NCBI RefSeq assembly: GCF_900166595.1
Contig: NZ_LT745763.1
Coordinates: 1,706,814-1,770,813 of the forward strand
Length of the DNA stretch: 64,000 nucleotides
Reading direction: 5' to 3'
Source: Virgibacillus dokdonensis
Lineage (GTDB): Bacteria > Bacillota > Bacilli > Bacillales > Amphibacillaceae
The translations under genes were made by a program, and so were the position numbers. The notes beneath the pieces are model-generated. The model saw nothing but the letters and a program-made list of their open reading frames with translations, was not told the DNA's origin and searched no databases. Numbering within the stretch: the stretch's first letter is position 1; every line of letters starts with the position of its first letter. This document shows, one piece after another, positions 1-9,000 of the stretch.

Positions 1-3
1 CGA

Positions 4-411
4 ATGAGCAATATAGAAACAATCATGCATGAGATTGTAGACATTCAATATAAATCGAAGCAGTTTATGGATGTGTTAGCATCTAATGGAGAATTGCCAC
101 CGTCACAAATCGTGTTGCTGATTAAATTAAAAACGAGTGGGGGATTAAAAGCAGCGGAAATTGCATCATTTGCTGGCGTCACGCCCGGAGCAGTAACATC
201 CATGTGCGACAAGTTGGAAAAGACGGGGTTAATTACGCGCGTACGGGATACGACGGATCGGCGTGTCGTTAGGATGCAGCTAACATCTGAAGGGGATAAA
301 TATGTGCAAAAAACCTTTGCAAAGTATCCCCCTCATCAACTGAAAGAACTGGCGACGATTCTACATGAAGTAAATCAATTAATGAATAAAATAGTATCCA
401 AGAGCTCTTAA
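4..411 (+). CDS. MarR-family transcriptional regulator
   Basis: A 135-residue winged-helix repressor of the MarR family. The core helix-turn-helix and wing lie at about residues 38-95, with the family signature of a 'DK/E-x-GLI-x-R' helix followed by 'D-x-TDRR-x-V' in the wing (residues about 68-88). The ligand and target genes cannot be read from sequence. Only three bases precede the ATG, so no ribosome binding site can be seen and a start further upstream is possible. A terminator follows directly, so it is the last gene of its transcript. It is not obviously linked to the gene pair after it. Confidence 0.85.
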   Translation: MSNIETIMHEIVDIQYKSKQFMDVLASNGELPPSQIVLLIKLKTSGGLKAAEIASFAGVTPGAVTSMCDKLEKTGLITRVRDTTDRRVVRMQLTSEGDKYVQKTFAKYPPHQLKELATILHEVNQLMNKIVSKSS

Positions 412-431
412 AGGGCTCTTTTTTTATTGTA
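402..431 (+). terminator. Rho-independent terminator after the MarR gene
   Basis: A short stem (AAGAGC paired with GCTCTT) overlaps the stop codon and runs into seven T residues. Confidence 0.75.
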
Positions 432-487
432 ATATTAGTTCACATGCTATATAGTTTATTTATTAAAATATATAGGAGTTGAATTAA

Positions 488-1069
488 TTGGTGAATCAAA
501 ACATTCGTTTCATTGGTCAAAGTAAACAATTAGAACCAATTTTTGCACGTACTATTACTGCACAAGGTCATCACCGCTTTTGTGAAGCTATAAAAGCGCA
601 TGAAGCAACTATAGTAGGCAGCTGTATTATTGATGATGTTGTGCAAATGAAAAAATTAAAAAGTGGTGGTCATTTAACAATGAATCGAGCAAAGCTTGAG
701 GAGTTAATTGTTACAGGAACGTTAAGCGCAAAACATATACAAACGAAAGATATATTTGTTCGTGGCAAAATTAGAGTGGATCATTTAGAAGCAGAGCATG
801 GAGAGATCATTATGAAATATACGTGTCATATTGGGAAAATGAATGTAGAAAAACTGCTTATAAAAAAAGGCTTTTCATTTTCTAGTCGGCTTGTAAGTGA
901 GTTGATAACTGGAAAAAATATTCAACTAACACACACACAAGCTAATACCGTTCGTGGCGAGCATGTTGTTTTGGGGGAAAACTGTGAAATTAATACATTG
1001 TATTATACTGAACAGTATACGATTGCTAAAAGCTCGAGTGCAATACGAATTGTAAAGGAAGTTCTTTAA
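488..1069 (+). CDS. Bactofilin-like polymer-forming protein (tentative)
   Basis: A 193-residue protein without signal peptide or membrane segment. Its sequence shows short repeating strands of the pattern 'L-x-V-x-G-x-L/I' separated by about 9-20 residues (for example around residues 72-110). This is the rhythm of the right-handed beta-helix in bactofilins (polymer-forming cytoskeletal proteins, B. subtilis YhbE/YhbF type). The assignment rests on this pattern, not on a diagnostic motif. The start is taken as TTG at 488, about 10 bases after AGGAG; GTG at 491 is an equally possible start. The next gene begins immediately after its stop codon, so the two are probably cotranscribed. It could instead be an unrelated beta-helical protein. 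Confidence 0.55.
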   Translation: MVNQNIRFIGQSKQLEPIFARTITAQGHHRFCEAIKAHEATIVGSCIIDDVVQMKKLKSGGHLTMNRAKLEELIVTGTLSAKHIQTKDIFVRGKIRVDHLEAEHGEIIMKYTCHIGKMNVEKLLIKKGFSFSSRLVSELITGKNIQLTHTQANTVRGEHVVLGENCEINTLYYTEQYTIAKSSSAIRIVKEVL

Positions 1070-1336
1070 ATGATCTTCTTCTACCGCTTTTTCGCCGCGT
1101 TAGCTTTACTTGTTTTTAGTGTGTTATACATTGGTTTAATTGTAAGTGTCATTATTGGAATAAGTGGTAGTGTTCTGCGCACTATAGGTCTAACTCAAAT
1201 TGAAATTATTTTTCCACCTGATATATCACTTCCAGCATATCTAAGTATACCGATCATGTTCGTGTTTACAACTATCTTGCTGATTATTTCCAAATATGTA
1301 AAACAAATAATCCGTTTTTTGCTCCTTCCTTTTTAA
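1070..1336 (+). CDS. Small two-helix membrane protein
   Basis: An 88-residue hydrophobic protein with membrane segments at about residues 7-31 and 53-74 and a short basic C-terminus. I do not recognise the family. The ATG follows the stop codon of the bactofilin-like gene with no gap, and a Shine-Dalgarno sequence (AAGGAAG) lies in the end of that gene. This favours translational coupling and a shared job, such as anchoring a polymer at the membrane. That role is inference only. Confidence 0.6.
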   Translation: MIFFYRFFAALALLVFSVLYIGLIVSVIIGISGSVLRTIGLTQIEIIFPPDISLPAYLSIPIMFVFTTILLIISKYVKQIIRFLLLPF

Positions 1337-1638
1337 TCATCTTAATGAATGACGTATAGAGACGAAACTGTCCTAAGATAGGGCGAACAGTTAACGATAT
1401 GCAGATGAGCGTGAGCAAGGCCATACCATTTCAAAATTATGATGTTAACATGTCATTTGAAAATAAAGCATGGCTTACAGTTTTCGCTCTTCTTTTGTTT
1501 TCCAATTTTATTTAGTCCAAGCTTTTATGGCGTACCGCGTATGTTGCCACATTTCCACAACCATAATTTTTTCTACAGTTGATTTGGATACACCATAAAT
1601 TTACTTTAATTTGACGAATTTATCACAATTGGAAAAAG
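1337..1638. other. Intergenic stretch without a recognised gene
   Basis: About 300 bases between the small membrane gene and the reductase promoter. A weak inverted repeat (AACTGT ... ACAGTT, near 1363-1394) is visible. No coding frame, tRNA or known riboswitch core was recognised. Confidence 0.5.
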
Positions 1639-1682
1639 TGTGATAAATGTTACACCACCATTACCTACTAGTGCTTTACAAT
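1639..1682 (+). promoter_or_regulatory. Fnr site and promoter of the molybdoenzyme operon
   Basis: TGTGATAAATGTTACA at 1639-1654 matches the Bacillus Fnr consensus TGTGA-N6-TCACA with one mismatch. A -10-like TACAAT lies at 1677-1682, which predicts a start near 1689, about 42 bases after the site centre. That is the classic class II activator position. It fits anaerobic activation by the fnr gene found at 8036-8740. Confidence 0.7.
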
Positions 1683-1713
1683 CGAAGAAAGAAAAGTGAA
1701 AGGGGTGGGAGAG

Positions 1714-2595
1714 GTGTTTTTAAAACAACTGCTGGAAGATGACTTTAATCAAATTGTGGATGAACGGCTGTCAAATGCCAGCGAAGAATTAGCGAATTCT
1801 CCTTATAATACGAAACTTGGATTAGATATGGCAGACGATGCTAGAAAAGTTGTTGCAGGTCAGTTGGATATTCAATCGTTTCATAAAAAATATCATGCTT
1901 CTCTGATGAAAGAGTTTGGCGAACATGTTGCGCAAGAAGCACCTCATACAAAAGGGAATAAAGGTGTGAAATGGGGCATGGTTATTGACCTTCAGAAATG
2001 TGTTGGTTGTGATTCTTGTACGGTTGCATGTAAGGCAGAGAATAGAACCCCTCCTGGAATTTCGTATAATGTTGTTTTAGAAAGAGAAGTCGGAGAATTT
2101 CCGCATTTATCGAAAGTAAACTTACCAATGCCTTGTATGCATTGTGATAATCCTCCATGTGTTCAGGTTTGTCCAGTTCGAGCAACGTTTAAATTGGATA
2201 ACGGAATTGTAACAATTGATAATGACCGTTGCATTGGCTGCAGGTATTGTATTGTTGCTTGTCCGTACGGTGCACGGTCATATGATTTTGGTGAAAGTTA
2301 TGAAGATGAGATGTTAGGATTTAATGATGTAACTAGCCCAGAATACGGAATTGAACGTGGCAAACGGGAGCCAAAAAAGACGCCAATTGGCACTGTACGG
2401 AAATGTAATTTTTGTTTGCATCGTTTAGAAAGAGGCGAAGAGCCTGCATGTGTAGAAACATGTATTGGAGATGCGCGTTTTTTCGGAGACTTAAATGATC
2501 CAAATAGCACAGTATCAAAACTTGCTAATAGTCCAAGAGCTTTTCGTTTAAAGAGCGATTTGGGAGCAGGTCCAAATGTAATTTATCTAAAGTAA
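1714..2595 (+). CDS. Ferredoxin-type Fe-S subunit of a respiratory molybdoenzyme (SrdB/TtrB-like)
   Basis: Electron-transfer subunit that passes electrons from the membrane anchor to the catalytic subunit. Four cysteine clusters are visible, starting at about residue 95 (C-x2-C-x2-C-x3-C), then C-x2-C-x4-C-x3-C, C-x2-C-x2-C-x3-C and a later C-x2-C ... C-x3-C set. This is the pattern for four [4Fe-4S] clusters in the PsrB/TtrB/DmsB family. An extra N-terminal region of about 80 residues precedes the first cluster. It has no signal peptide and would be carried out with its Tat-exported partner or stay attached to it. GTG at 1714 is chosen because AAAGGGG lies 9 bases upstream; GTG at 1696 would leave almost no leader after the predicted transcription start. 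It is the first gene of a B-C-A operon. Confidence 0.85.
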   Translation: MFLKQLLEDDFNQIVDERLSNASEELANSPYNTKLGLDMADDARKVVAGQLDIQSFHKKYHASLMKEFGEHVAQEAPHTKGNKGVKWGMVIDLQKCVGCDSCTVACKAENRTPPGISYNVVLEREVGEFPHLSKVNLPMPCMHCDNPPCVQVCPVRATFKLDNGIVTIDNDRCIGCRYCIVACPYGARSYDFGESYEDEMLGFNDVTSPEYGIERGKREPKKTPIGTVRKCNFCLHRLERGEEPACVETCIGDARFFGDLNDPNSTVSKLANSPRAFRLKSDLGAGPNVIYLK

Positions 2596-2607
2596 GGAGG
2601 GATTAAA

Positions 2608-3900
2608 ATGTCAACGGTTGCAAATGAAGCGAAGCAATCCCATTATAAATCAAAGAAAACGCAATCAATATGGTTTAAATGGTGGGTCGGAATTTTATGT
2701 GTATTATTTGCTATAGGTGCTTATTTTATTGTTGAACGATTGTGGCTTGGTTTAACGACGACAAATCTTTCTTCTATAACTCCATGGGGAGCTTGGATCG
2801 CATTCTATATTTTCTTTGTTGGTTTAAGTGCAGGTTCGTTTTTGCTCTCAACTATGATTTTTGTTTTTGGTATGGAGCGTTATGAAAAAGTAGGCAAGAT
2901 GGCTTTATTTACTGCTATTGTTTGTATGATTGTAGCATTAACTTTTGTATTAATGGATTTAGGAAGGCCAGAGCGTGCATTTAGTGCCTTGGTTCACTGG
3001 AATGTAACGAGTATCCTTGCCTGGGAGATGCGATTTTATGTCATTTATATTACTTTATTAACGGTAGAATTATATGTTGCTATGCGAGCAGATTTTGTTC
3101 GTTTAGCCACTTACAATAGTTTAAAAGGCAAGATAGCCCGGCTCTTAACGTTTAAAAATAGCACTATTAATGACTATACGAAAAAGCGCGATCACCGTTG
3201 GATGAAAATATTAGGCACAATCGGCATCCCATTAGCTATTTTAGGTGTACACGGAGGGACTGGAGCTATATTTGCAGTTGTTAGTGCTCGGTCTTCTTGG
3301 AACAGCGGTATTTTTCCAATTATCTTTGTTGTGTCTGCAATGGTTTCAGGAACAGCGCTACTACTTGCCATATATATCATTAGGAGTAAAGCATTGAAAC
3401 AGCCAATTGATCAAGGCATGGTAATTGGGCTAGCAAAAGTAATGATCGCTTTCTTGTTTATTGATTTATTACTTCAATTCTATGATTATTTAGTAGCTCT
3501 ATACAGTTTAGCAGATTCTCATTTATTATCATTACAAACGATGATGCGAAGTTCCTATAGCTGGTCGTTTTGGGGGATACAAGTGTTTCTTGGCTCTGTT
3601 GTTCCTATATTTCTCGTTTATTATAAAAAGACAGCTAAAAATATAAATGCGCTACTTATCGCTGCTATACTTGTCGTAATTGGAATCATTGGTGTTCGAT
3701 TCAATATTGTTGTCCCATCGCAAATAGTTCCGATTATGGAGGGAATGCCAGCAGGTGACTACTATCCAACCTATAATGAATGGCTTGTAAGTGTTGGAAT
3801 TGTAGCAATGGGATTGCTTATTTTTACGATTGCTGATCGATTACTTCCGCTTGACCAAGCAGATGATGTAAGTGAAATGGGGGATCAAAATGGAAGATAA
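2608..3900 (+). CDS. NrfD-type membrane anchor subunit (SrdC/TtrC-like)
   Basis: A 430-residue integral membrane protein with about nine to ten hydrophobic helices, of the NrfD/PsrC/TtrC family. It would oxidise menaquinol in the membrane and feed electrons to the Fe-S subunit. The family features 'TPWGAWIAFY-F-GLSAGSF' in the second helix region and 'LGRPERA' in the following loop are present. It is longer than the shortest NrfD proteins because of a charged loop at about residues 165-205. A good ribosome site (AAGGAGG) precedes the ATG 12 bases after the Fe-S subunit. Its 3' end overlaps the catalytic subunit gene by 11 bases, so the three genes form one translation unit. Confidence 0.85.
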   Translation: MSTVANEAKQSHYKSKKTQSIWFKWWVGILCVLFAIGAYFIVERLWLGLTTTNLSSITPWGAWIAFYIFFVGLSAGSFLLSTMIFVFGMERYEKVGKMALFTAIVCMIVALTFVLMDLGRPERAFSALVHWNVTSILAWEMRFYVIYITLLTVELYVAMRADFVRLATYNSLKGKIARLLTFKNSTINDYTKKRDHRWMKILGTIGIPLAILGVHGGTGAIFAVVSARSSWNSGIFPIIFVVSAMVSGTALLLAIYIIRSKALKQPIDQGMVIGLAKVMIAFLFIDLLLQFYDYLVALYSLADSHLLSLQTMMRSSYSWSFWGIQVFLGSVVPIFLVYYKKTAKNINALLIAAILVVIGIIGVRFNIVVPSQIVPIMEGMPAGDYYPTYNEWLVSVGIVAMGLLIFTIADRLLPLDQADDVSEMGDQNGR

Positions 3901-6900
3901 GCGCATGGATCGACGGAAATTTTTAAAAGCAATGGGGGCATTTGGTGCAGTTGCTGTAATTGGTCCTTCTTTCATTGGACCAGTGAAACAAGTAGTGAAT
4001 GGCGTTTGGTTTAATGAGGGGCATGGGTACGGTACAGATTACCAGGATTATGGTGCTGAAAATGTTATTTTTACAACATGTGAACAGTGTAATACATTTT
4101 GTACAATTAAAGCTTATATAACAGAAGGAAATCAAGCGGGACCTTACACTTCCATGATTCGAAAAATAGCTGGAAACCAATACAGTCCTCTAAATATGGT
4201 ACCCTATGGAGCTATTGCTTATCAGACGTCTGTAGATGATGCGATTAAAGGGACAGGTGATGTTAAAAAAGGGGGTCGTGGAGCTCGGGGTGGTCGTATT
4301 TGTTTAAAAGGGCAAGCTGGTATGCAAACGGCTTACGATTCCTATCGAGTGAAACAACCATTACGACGAGTAGGGGCTCGTGGTAGTGGAAAGTGGCAAA
4401 CGGTTTCTTGGGAAGAAGCATATGACGAAATTGTAAATGGCAGCAAAACTTTAAGTACGCCAGGATTAAAGGAATTAGCTGCACATGCTCCACAAGAAGA
4501 AGTGATGCAAGATTGGGAAAAAGTAAAACAAGAAGAAATGACCTTTAATGATTTTGATCAAAAATATAAAGATGTGCTAATTGATACGGAACATCCTGAT
4601 TTTGGGCCAAAAGTAAACCAAATAGCCTTTATGATTGGTGATCGACGTGATTTTATGGAGCGTTTTATCTTGCGTAGTCTAGGAAGTAATAACTATTATC
4701 ATCATGGTGGAATCTGTGGTATAAGTTCGGTAGTAGGAAATACACGTTCGTATGCAGGAGAAAAGGCAAAAAAACGTCAGTATGCCGATGTGGATCATTC
4801 ATTGTTTCTGTTAGTATGGGGAACGAATCCGATGGTTGCGAATAAAGGACCTACTTGGCTCGCTCCCAAGTTGACCAATGCCATTGAGAATGGAATGCAA
4901 ATGGCTGTTGTTGATCCGCGATTTAGTAAAACAGCTGAAAAAGCGCAAATGTGGCTTCCGATTAAACCAGGTACAGACGCCGCATTAGCATTAGCACTCG
5001 GTCGAATTATTATTGAACGACAATGGTATGATGAGGACTATTTAACAAATCCAAATAAAGAAACTGCAGCGAGGGATGAAGAACCGACTTGGAGTGATGC
5101 CACACATTTGGTAAACATGTCTGATCCAAAGCGTCCTAAATTACGTGCCAGTGATATTAACATAGGAACAGAAGAACAGTTTGTTGTAATGGAGAATGGA
5201 GAGCCAGTTTCACATATTGAAGCTAAATCTGGCAAATTGGAAGTGGATACTACCATTAAAGGTATAAAGGTTAAATCAGCTTTTCAACTATACAAAGAGA
5301 GAGTTAAGGAAAAAACAATAGAGGAATATGTATCCATTACTACAATTCCAAAAGAACAAATGGTTAAACTTGCCCGTTCTTTTACATCGTACGGCAAACG
5401 TTCGGCAATTATGGCTTACAGAGGGCCGGCAATGCATGAAAATGGGTATTACAACCAACGTTTAATTGCGATTTTAAACCATTTGATTGGTTCGTATGAT
5501 TGGAAAGGCGGGAACATAACTACTGGAGCATTTTATAAGGAATTTGAAGGGAAATATGACTTATTAACTGTCCCAAATGGACGTGCGCCTTGGGGAGTTA
5601 GAATTGCAAGAAATCAATTCAAATACGAAGACTCTACCTTATTTGAAAAAGATGGCTATCCGGCAAAACGTCCTTGGTTTCCTTTTAGCCCACAAACGGT
5701 TGGAGATGTATTACCAAGCGCATTAGATCAGTACCCATATCCATTGAAGGCGTTAGTCACGCATCGTATGTCACCCGTATTATCGGCGCCTAATGGGCAA
5801 ATTCAAGAGCAGGCATTAAAAGATCCAGAGATTTTACCTTTATATGTAGCCTCCGATGTACAAATTGGTGACACATCCAAATATGCTGATTTTATTTTAC
5901 CAGATACGGTTTATTTAGAGCGATGGGGTAGAGAAGCTATTTACCCAAATATAACGACGAAATTGGCAAGCGTTTATCAACCAGTAACTCGTGTTTTCCC
6001 GGATGTCCGTTCATTTGAAAATAGTGTCATTGAACTAGCTAAACGGATGGAGTTGCCTGGTTACGGGGATGAAGCATTTCCCGATGGCAGTTCACTGCAT
6101 AGTGAAGAGGATTATTATTTGAAGCGAGTCGCAAACATTGCCTATGATGGGAAACCTGTGCCTGATGCAGTGAAAAGGGAAATGACCATTTTTGAAAATG
6201 CGAGAAAAAAAGCTTTAGGGAAGTTTTTTGACTTGAAAAAGTGGCAACGAGCAGTGAAACCAGAAGAGTGGGCTAAGGTAGTATACGTTTTGAATCGTGG
6301 TGGTCGATTTGAAGAGGCTGGTAATGAGTATAAGAGTAATCATTTGAAGTATAGTTTTGGTGGGCAAGTAGATTTTTATGATGAGGGAGTTGCAGCTGGT
6401 AAAAATTCGTTTGATGGTAAGTATTTTGAAGGAATGCCGATGTACAGAAATATTCAAGCGTATAATCAAAAAGATGTAGATGTGAAGCAACCATTACAAT
6501 TTATTAATTGGAAAGCAAGAAATATGGGTACGTATCGAAATATTAGCAGTGCTTGGTTGCGAGAAGTTCGAGCAGATAATTACATTTGGATAAATCCAGT
6601 TGATGCAAAAAAACAGGACATTAAATCAGGAGACGCCGTAGTGATTAAAAAAGGGAATGTATCACTAGAGGGGACGGTTTATGTTACAGGAGGTATTGCT
6701 CCAGGCGTTATTGGTGCAGCATATAATATGGGGCAAACTGGATATGGTGCCACACCGCAAACGATTGATCAGAAAAAAGAAGCAAACTTACCAACGTATA
6801 ATCATACGCCATTTAGGTTTAATACAGTCATGCATGAAGAATCGGGTTTTCCTGGAGGTCGTGCAGAAGGCTTTGTCGTAAATCAATTAACGGAAGTTGA

Positions 6901-6991
6901 CCCCAATTTTGCTCATGGTGTTCTGTTTGATGAAGTAGGTGGTTCTCCGGCTCAGTTAGATATGTATGTAGACATTGTGAAAAAAAACTAA
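3890..6991 (+). CDS. Tat-exported molybdopterin oxidoreductase catalytic subunit (SrdA/TtrA-like)
   Basis: A 1033-residue catalytic subunit of the DMSO-reductase superfamily. A Tat signal 'DRRKFLKAMG' near the N-terminus is followed by a hydrophobic stretch. A [4Fe-4S] motif C-x2-C-x3-C with a distant fourth Cys ('GGRICLKGQAG') comes next. A candidate Mo-ligand Cys lies in 'GGICGISS'. Blocks such as 'FGPK-NQ', 'PYPLKA' and 'GGRF' match what I know of tetrathionate reductase TtrA, and the length is similar (about 1020). The gene order B-C-A is that described for the selenate reductase srdBCA of Bacillus selenatarsenatis. Substrate (tetrathionate, selenate, another oxyanion) cannot be settled from sequence. 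ATG at 3890 is chosen for its GGGGG site; a GTG 18 bases earlier is less likely. Confidence 0.85.
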   Translation: MEDKRMDRRKFLKAMGAFGAVAVIGPSFIGPVKQVVNGVWFNEGHGYGTDYQDYGAENVIFTTCEQCNTFCTIKAYITEGNQAGPYTSMIRKIAGNQYSPLNMVPYGAIAYQTSVDDAIKGTGDVKKGGRGARGGRICLKGQAGMQTAYDSYRVKQPLRRVGARGSGKWQTVSWEEAYDEIVNGSKTLSTPGLKELAAHAPQEEVMQDWEKVKQEEMTFNDFDQKYKDVLIDTEHPDFGPKVNQIAFMIGDRRDFMERFILRSLGSNNYYHHGGICGISSVVGNTRSYAGEKAKKRQYADVDHSLFLLVWGTNPMVANKGPTWLAPKLTNAIENGMQMAVVDPRFSKTAEKAQMWLPIKPGTDAALALALGRIIIERQWYDEDYLTNPNKETAARDEEPTWSDATHLVNMSDPKRPKLRASDINIGTEEQFVVMENGEPVSHIEAKSGKLEVDTTIKGIKVKSAFQLYKERVKEKTIEEYVSITTIPKEQMVKLARSFTSYGKRSAIMAYRGPAMHENGYYNQRLIAILNHLIGSYDWKGGNITTGAFYKEFEGKYDLLTVPNGRAPWGVRIARNQFKYEDSTLFEKDGYPAKRPWFPFSPQTVGDVLPSALDQYPYPLKALVTHRMSPVLSAPNGQIQEQALKDPEILPLYVASDVQIGDTSKYADFILPDTVYLERWGREAIYPNITTKLASVYQPVTRVFPDVRSFENSVIELAKRMELPGYGDEAFPDGSSLHSEEDYYLKRVANIAYDGKPVPDAVKREMTIFENARKKALGKFFDLKKWQRAVKPEEWAKVVYVLNRGGRFEEAGNEYKSNHLKYSFGGQVDFYDEGVAAGKNSFDGKYFEGMPMYRNIQAYNQKDVDVKQPLQFINWKARNMGTYRNISSAWLREVRADNYIWINPVDAKKQDIKSGDAVVIKKGNVSLEGTVYVTGGIAPGVIGAAYNMGQTGYGATPQTIDQKKEANLPTYNHTPFRFNTVMHEESGFPGGRAEGFVVNQLTEVDPNFAHGVLFDEVGGSPAQLDMYVDIVKKN

Positions 6992-7015
6992 AATTATTAT
7001 GCGGGGGTGGCGGTA

Positions 7016-7606
7016 TTGCTCACAGCACAAGAAGAAACTTACGGGAAACTTATTCTAGCGCAAATATTTACCCATATTTGGTATGGTGATTGGGATAATT
7101 ATGAACAGACAATGAATCAGTTGCCAGAGCGTCTTCTAAATGAATTTCCATTCCATGCTTGTTATGACCGAAAAGAAACGAAAATATGGCATGATAATTA
7201 TTTTTCTATTCCTGGTATATATTTTGTTCCTCCATATATGTCCAGTTACCGTGAAAAATCAGAAACAGTGGAATTGGATACGAAACAAGATTTACTTTGT
7301 TTAATTGGAGCATATGAGAAGCTGGGGTTTTATTATCCATTAGAGCGTGAAGCTTTCCCTGATCATATTGGTAGTTTAACCGCCTTTATTACAGCTACAT
7401 TAAAGGAAGAAGCAGTTGCACTTGAAAAAGGGGATAATGAACTTGTTATCGAATTAGCGGACGCACGTAAGGAAATGTATGATAAATATTTAGCGCCTTG
7501 TTTGGGTGTCATATTTAAGCAACATCAACATAAATTCTCGGATTCATTTTTCAAAATGTTTATTCCCTTTTATATGGAAGAGATCAAGGGTATAGCGCAT
7601 AAATAA
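7016..7606 (+). CDS. TorD/DmsD-family redox-enzyme maturation chaperone
   Basis: A 196-residue, mostly helical cytoplasmic protein of the TorD family. Such chaperones bind the Tat signal of a partner molybdoenzyme and hold it until cofactor insertion. The family is weakly conserved. Supporting features are the size, 'HDNYFSIPG--FVPPYMSSY' in the middle, and the placement 24 bases after the catalytic subunit gene. The start is probably TTG at 7016, 6 bases after GGGGGTGG; the GTG at 7007 lies inside that ribosome site. It most likely serves the preceding catalytic subunit. Confidence 0.75.
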   Translation: MLTAQEETYGKLILAQIFTHIWYGDWDNYEQTMNQLPERLLNEFPFHACYDRKETKIWHDNYFSIPGIYFVPPYMSSYREKSETVELDTKQDLLCLIGAYEKLGFYYPLEREAFPDHIGSLTAFITATLKEEAVALEKGDNELVIELADARKEMYDKYLAPCLGVIFKQHQHKFSDSFFKMFIPFYMEEIKGIAHK

Positions 7607-7671
7607 GTTCTGTTGCACAGCTTTAATGAAAATGTTTATTTAAAGTAAGAAATTTAAAAGGAGTGATTTGT

Positions 7672-7851
7672 ATGTTTTCAAGTATTGGTATACCAGGGTT
7701 GATTTTAATATTAGTTATTGCGTTAATTATATTTGGACCTTCAAAGCTACCTGAATTAGGAAAAGCTGCTGGAAGCACCTTAAAGGAATTTAAAAATGCA
7801 ACCAACGATTTAATGGAGGACGACGATACGGAGAAAAAGGAAAAAGAATAA
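7672..7851 (+). CDS. tatA: Sec-independent translocase subunit TatA
   Basis: A 59-residue TatA: one N-terminal membrane helix, the hinge '[14 protein letters not shown]', an amphipathic helix and an acidic/basic tail. It forms the protein-conducting part of the twin-arginine translocase. AAAAGGAG precedes the ATG at 7672 by 8 bases; a GTG at 7663 overlaps that site and is rejected. It lies 65 bases after the chaperone gene, so it probably belongs to the operon and supports export of the catalytic subunit. No tatC is present in the window, so it must work with a TatC encoded elsewhere. Confidence 0.9.
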   Translation: MFSSIGIPGLILILVIALIIFGPSKLPELGKAAGSTLKEFKNATNDLMEDDDTEKKEKE

Positions 7852-7930
7852 GGTTAGAACAACGTAGCTTTACTACTAAGTTCCTATGGCAAAAATGTCT
7901 CAAAAGTAATATATGCCTTGACTGAGATAT

Positions 7931-7961
7931 ATCCCGGAAACATGTTCCCTGTTTCCGGGAT
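7931..7961. terminator. Strong palindrome after the reductase operon
   Basis: A perfect 12-bp stem (ATCCCGGAAACA with its complement) encloses a 7-base loop. There is no clear T-run on either side, so it may be a terminator, an mRNA end stabiliser, or a protein-binding palindrome between the convergent tatA and fnr genes. Confidence 0.5.
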
Positions 7962-8035
7962 GAATTTAGGTGCGTTCCTTATAGCTGCAATAGAATAATT
8001 GTAGAAGTGTGAAGTAATAAAAAAGGTATTCCATA

Positions 8036-8740
8036 TTAATGAATTGTGCAAATATCAATGGGGCATTCCTCACAATGGATGGTTTCTTTTAAATATGCTA
8101 ACTGATGAATGAGTATCTTATTATTTTCAATAGAAATAATGTTATTTTTGCGCAAATCACTTAATAATCGATTAATACTTTCTCGTGAAGTGCCACAAAA
8201 GTTGGCTAAGTCTTGATTCGTAAGCGACGTATTAATTAGGATGCCGGTTTCTTTCGTCTGCCCATAACTGTTAGCGAGACGAATTAACGTAGCATAAAGA
8301 GCCCCTTTTTTTCCATACATCACTAAATCGCGTAATTTCATCTGGTCACGAATTGCATTTTTGGATACATCTTGAAATAGGTATAACATAAATTTGCTCT
8401 CATTTGAAAAAAGTTCAGGTAATTTTTCTATAGATATAGTGATAATTTTACTTCTTTCTACGGCTGTCGCATGTAGTAAGTGTTTTGTAGGGGCGGTTAA
8501 AAAATGAGGCTCTCCAATTAAATCCCCTTGTTTACATATTCTAATTGTAAATTCTCGTCCATCTGCTGTTGGTTTATGAAGCATAATTTTTCCAAGTAGA
8601 ACAATGTAAAAGGAATGGACGATATCATCAGAAGTGAAAAGGGTTTCATTTTTTTCTAGGTCCTTTTCTACGTTTGCATACTTTTGTAACACGGTTAGCT
8701 TTTCTTGAGATGACGGAGAGTAATAATTTAATTTACTCAT
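8036..8740 (-). CDS. fnr: Anaerobic regulator Fnr (Crp/Fnr family)
   Basis: A 234-residue regulator close to B. subtilis Fnr. The cyclic-nucleotide-binding-like beta-roll covers about residues 15-130. 'MYGKKGALYATLIRLANSYG' leads into the helix-turn-helix 'TNQDLANFCGTSRESINRLL'. The C-terminus has C-x2-C-x4-C ('CEECPIDIC'), the cysteine set that holds the oxygen-sensitive [4Fe-4S] cluster in Bacillus Fnr. ATG at 8740 is preceded by GGGAGGT; an upstream in-frame ATG at 8797 lacks such a site. Fnr activates anaerobic respiration genes, and a matching site lies before the reductase operon. It is convergent with tatA. Confidence 0.9.
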   Translation of the reverse strand: MSKLNYYSPSSQEKLTVLQKYANVEKDLEKNETLFTSDDIVHSFYIVLLGKIMLHKPTADGREFTIRICKQGDLIGEPHFLTAPTKHLLHATAVERSKIITISIEKLPELFSNESKFMLYLFQDVSKNAIRDQMKLRDLVMYGKKGALYATLIRLANSYGQTKETGILINTSLTNQDLANFCGTSRESINRLLSDLRKNNIISIENNKILIHQLAYLKETIHCEECPIDICTIH

Positions 8741-8950
8741 AACATACCTCCCGCTGTGTAAAGAATAAAACACCTTGCTAACTATTTCATTTTTCACGTA
8801 GAATATGAGTATAACAAAATGACTATATCATCGTTGTTGTTTTAAGTATCATACATGTTAAAACACTGTTAATCGTACTTAATTTTGCACTATGTTATGC
8901 AAAAATATCACACGGAAAAGTAGATAGCAATTTATTTGCTTACTTTTACA

Positions 8951-9000
8951 CTATAGGAAAATATAAGAATTTTTTGGTTTATAGTATTAAGAAAGTAAAG
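8951..9000 (+). repeat. Intergenic repeat block A, copy 1
   Basis: A roughly 50-base A+T-rich sequence starting CTATAGGAAAATAT and containing TTTTTTGGTTTATAG. It recurs at 22890-22931 and 43958-44005. Here it is followed directly by block C. Confidence 0.65.

Noticed and set aside
1337..1638. Possible molybdenum-cofactor riboswitch before the molybdoenzyme operon
   Set aside because: I could not find the conserved core of that RNA class; the only clear signals are an Fnr site and a promoter.
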